The notes under the pieces were generated by a model. It did not search any database and was not told the DNA's origin. It worked only from the letters and a program-made list of their open reading frames with translations. Source: CAYWBI01 sp964456445 (lineage in GTDB: Bacteria > Calditrichota > Calditrichia > Calditrichales > J004). Taken from it: DNA of 6,580 bases. The stretch lies in NCBI GenBank assembly GCA_964456445.1, contig CAYWBI010000203.1, forward strand, positions 1 through 6,580, in the 5' to 3' direction. A program made the translations under genes and the position numbers. Positions 4,594 to 6,580 of the stretch are shown in pieces (position 1 is the first letter of the stretch; each line of letters opens with the position of its first letter).

Positions 4594-6510
4594 GTGGCAA
4601 AAAGCAGGAAGTTAAAATTTAAAGCGGAAGTAAACAAATTACTGGATATCCTTGTTCATTCGCTTTATACCAATCGCGAGATATTTCTACGTGAACTTAT
4701 CTCAAACGCATCCGACGCCCTGGACAAATTACGTTTTGAATCCACAAAAGGAGTGGAAATTACCGATCCGGATGAAAACCTGGAAATAAATATAGCCATA
4801 AACAAGGATGAGAAAACCGTCACCATCCAGGATACGGGTATTGGAATGACGGAGGATGAAGTCATCACCAATCTTGGAACCGTGGCCAAGTCGGGCACAG
4901 AGGCATTTTTAAACTTGATGGCCGAACAAAACAAAGAAAATGGTGATGGCAATGGTTCCAATATCATCGGAAAATTTGGCGTTGGTTTTTATTCGGTGTT
5001 TATGGTTGCGGATAAGGTCAGCGTCGTTTCAAGGTCGTATAAAAAAGATCAGTCACCGGTACGCTGGGAATCCACGGGCATTGGTACTTTTAGTGTAACA
5101 ACCCTGGATGAAGAGGTAAAACGCGGTACAACCATCACTATTCATCTCCGCGATGAGAACAGTGAATTTGCCGATGAAACAAGAATTAAGACGGCCATAA
5201 CAAAACATTCCAATTTCGTTTCATTCCCCATAAATATTGCCGGTGAAAAAATAAATACTATCAAAGCTTTATGGCGCGAACCCAAATCTCAAATCAAAAA
5301 AGAACAATACGATGAATTCTACAAATTCATCGCCCATGATTTTCAGGAACCCATGGACACCCTGCACGTATCCATCGATGCGCCGGTGCAGTTTAATGCC
5401 CTGGTCTTTTTTCCCAAACAAGTCATGGATATGTTTGGCACCCTGCGTGAAGACCGCGGGTTGGATCTCTACGTAAACGGTGTTTTGATTCAGCATAAAA
5501 ACAAGGACCTCATCCCCGAATATATGGCCTTTTTAAAGGGTTTGGTAGAATCGCCGGACATCCCTTTAAATATTTCCCGCGAAACCCTTCAGGAAAACGC
5601 CATCATCCAAAAAATTTCCAAAGCTCTCGTTTCGCAGGTTTTGAATCATCTCAAAAAAATGGCCAGCAAAAATCCGGATGATTATAAGGCTTTTTGGAAA
5701 GAACATGGCAAGGTTTTCAAATTTGGCTATACAGACTATGCCAATAAAGATAAATTTGCCGAGCTTTTACGTTTCAATTCGTCTTCGTGCGAAAGTGCAG
5801 ACGAGCTTATTTCTCTTGAAGACTATGTCTCTCGGATGAAGGCGGACCAGAAAGAAATTTACTACCTCACCGGCGCCAGCCGCGCTGCAATTGAATCGGA
5901 TCCGCACATGGAGGCCTTTAAACATAAGGGGTTGGAAGTTTTCTATCTTTACGAGCCGGTGGATGAATTTGCCTTAAGCGGTCTGACAAAGTATAAGGAT
6001 TTTGAACTAAAAGCCGCGGAACAAGTGGATATGGGCAGCCTGGATTCCTTTGACGACGATGATAAAGAGCAGAAAGATACAGCGGAAAAACTGAGCGGTT
6101 CCGATGAGAAGATATTTACGAAACTGCTGGAACGCATCAAGGATATTTTAGGCGACAAGGTAACCGAGGTTAAAGAATCAAAGCGGTTGCATGATAGCCC
6201 TTCTTGTCTGGTTAATCCCGATGGAACGATGACGTCGCACATGCACAAGATGATGCAGATGATGAACAAGGATATGACGCCTCCGCAAAAGGCCATGGAA
6301 ATCAATAAGGACCACCCCTTAACACGCAACCTGTTAAAGATATACAAAAAAGACCCACGGGACCCGTTTATAGAAAATGCGGCCCAACAGATGTTTGAAT
6401 CGGCCTTATTGCTGGAAGGCTACTTAACCGATCCGCACACCCTTGTAAACCGGATAAACGATCTTTTGGAGAAATCCAGCGGCTGGCACCCGTCAGCACA
6501 TGAAGAATAA
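4594..6510 (+). CDS. htpG: Molecular chaperone HtpG (bacterial Hsp90)
   Basis: HtpG is the cytosolic, ATP-dependent, dimeric Hsp90 chaperone that remodels client proteins, in E. coli together with DnaK. This copy is complete: 638 residues against about 624 in E. coli. The N-terminal GHKL ATPase domain (about 1-225) has the signature YTNREIFLRELISNASDA (25-42) with catalytic E34 and N38, DTGIGM with nucleotide-binding D80 (80-85), and the GKFGVG lid motif (126-131). The middle domain carries LNISRETLQ (325-333), whose R329 corresponds to the gamma-phosphate-sensing Arg of the family. LEDYVSRMK and IYYLTG follow as expected. An acidic stretch with D487-D490 marks the middle/C-terminal junction, and the C-terminal dimerisation domain includes INKDHPLTRNL. 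Oddities are a lid about five residues longer than in E. coli (GDGNGSN, about 117-123), seven Met between 546 and 561, and an 11-residue tail. It appears to be a single-gene unit between two terminators. Confidence 0.98.
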   Translation: MAKSRKLKFKAEVNKLLDILVHSLYTNREIFLRELISNASDALDKLRFESTKGVEITDPDENLEINIAINKDEKTVTIQDTGIGMTEDEVITNLGTVAKSGTEAFLNLMAEQNKENGDGNGSNIIGKFGVGFYSVFMVADKVSVVSRSYKKDQSPVRWESTGIGTFSVTTLDEEVKRGTTITIHLRDENSEFADETRIKTAITKHSNFVSFPINIAGEKINTIKALWREPKSQIKKEQYDEFYKFIAHDFQEPMDTLHVSIDAPVQFNALVFFPKQVMDMFGTLREDRGLDLYVNGVLIQHKNKDLIPEYMAFLKGLVESPDIPLNISRETLQENAIIQKISKALVSQVLNHLKKMASKNPDDYKAFWKEHGKVFKFGYTDYANKDKFAELLRFNSSSCESADELISLEDYVSRMKADQKEIYYLTGASRAAIESDPHMEAFKHKGLEVFYLYEPVDEFALSGLTKYKDFELKAAEQVDMGSLDSFDDDDKEQKDTAEKLSGSDEKIFTKLLERIKDILGDKVTEVKESKRLHDSPSCLVNPDGTMTSHMHKMMQMMNKDMTPPQKAMEINKDHPLTRNLLKIYKKDPRDPFIENAAQQMFESALLLEGYLTDPHTLVNRINDLLEKSSGWHPSAHEE

Positions 6511-6513
6511 CCG

Positions 6514-6550
6514 AAGAGGATGGCCTAACCGCCATCCTCTTTTTTATTTT
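6514..6550 (+). terminator. Strong intrinsic terminator of htpG
   Basis: The 11-bp perfect stem AAGAGGATGGC (6514-6524) / GCCATCCTCTT (6531-6541) has a six-base loop (CTAACC). Six T at 6540-6545 follow, then A and four more T. It begins three bases after the htpG stop codon. Nothing is recognisable in the remaining 30 A/T-rich bases of the window. Confidence 0.93.
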
Positions 6551-6580
6551 AGCGCTAAAACATAAGCTGCTTTAATATTA

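Noticed and set aside
4182..4637. 151-codon open frame on the - strand between the SGNH and htpG genes
   Set aside because: It starts inside htpG, ends in the loop of the strong + strand terminator, has no ribosome-binding site at a proper distance, shows no family signature, and would be cut by the 4413-4457 hairpin.
6052..6066. Asp-Asp-Asp-Asp-Lys in HtpG (487-491), identical to an enteropeptidase recognition sequence
   Set aside because: It lies in the acidic, variable junction between the middle and C-terminal domains; acidic runs are common there, and the match has no likely biological meaning.

Overview
The window reads as ordinary chromosomal sequence of a Gram-negative (diderm) bacterium. 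It has four intact genes, all on the + strand and each complete: a stand-alone HDOD-domain protein, an OmpP1/FadL-family outer-membrane channel, an SGNH/GDSL-type lipoprotein hydrolase, and the Hsp90 chaperone HtpG. The diderm reading rests on the FadL-type beta-barrel and the lipobox signal peptide. An SGNH lipoprotein next to a FadL-type channel recalls the Bacteroidota/Calditrichota/Ignavibacteria side of the tree. The strong AGGAGG-type Shine-Dalgarno sequences before three of the four genes argue against a typical Bacteroidota genome. The lineage assignment is inference with low confidence.

Layout. Positions 1-217 are A/T-rich non-coding DNA with a 15-nt palindrome and a small hairpin. 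The HDOD gene occupies 218-1090. A 320-bp A/T-rich gap (1091-1410) carries a perfect TATAAT box inside an inverted repeat, then a tandem TTCAATTA repeat, and looks like the control region of the next operon. The FadL-type gene (1411-2703) and the SGNH lipoprotein gene (2715-4154) are 11 bp apart; the ribosome-binding site of the second overlaps the stop codon of the first, so they are almost certainly co-transcribed. A strong intrinsic terminator (4170-4202) closes this operon. A 391-bp gap (4203-4593) holds a terminator-like hairpin and a possible promoter. htpG (4594-6510, GTG start) follows and ends at a second strong intrinsic terminator (6514-6550).

How the genes work together. The channel and the lipoprotein hydrolase plausibly form one functional unit: an envelope-anchored esterase frees acyl chains or other hydrophobic products, and the channel admits them through the outer membrane. 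The HDOD protein (likely signalling or regulation) and HtpG (cytosolic protein folding and stress) appear to be independent single-gene units.

I see no CRISPR array, transposon, tRNA, rRNA or phage gene, and no evidence for a wholly new system. The points worth a second look are the channel/hydrolase pair, the regulatory architecture before it, the degenerate metal site of the HDOD protein, the hairpin before htpG, and lineage-specific features of HtpG (a Met-rich helix and a longer lid).
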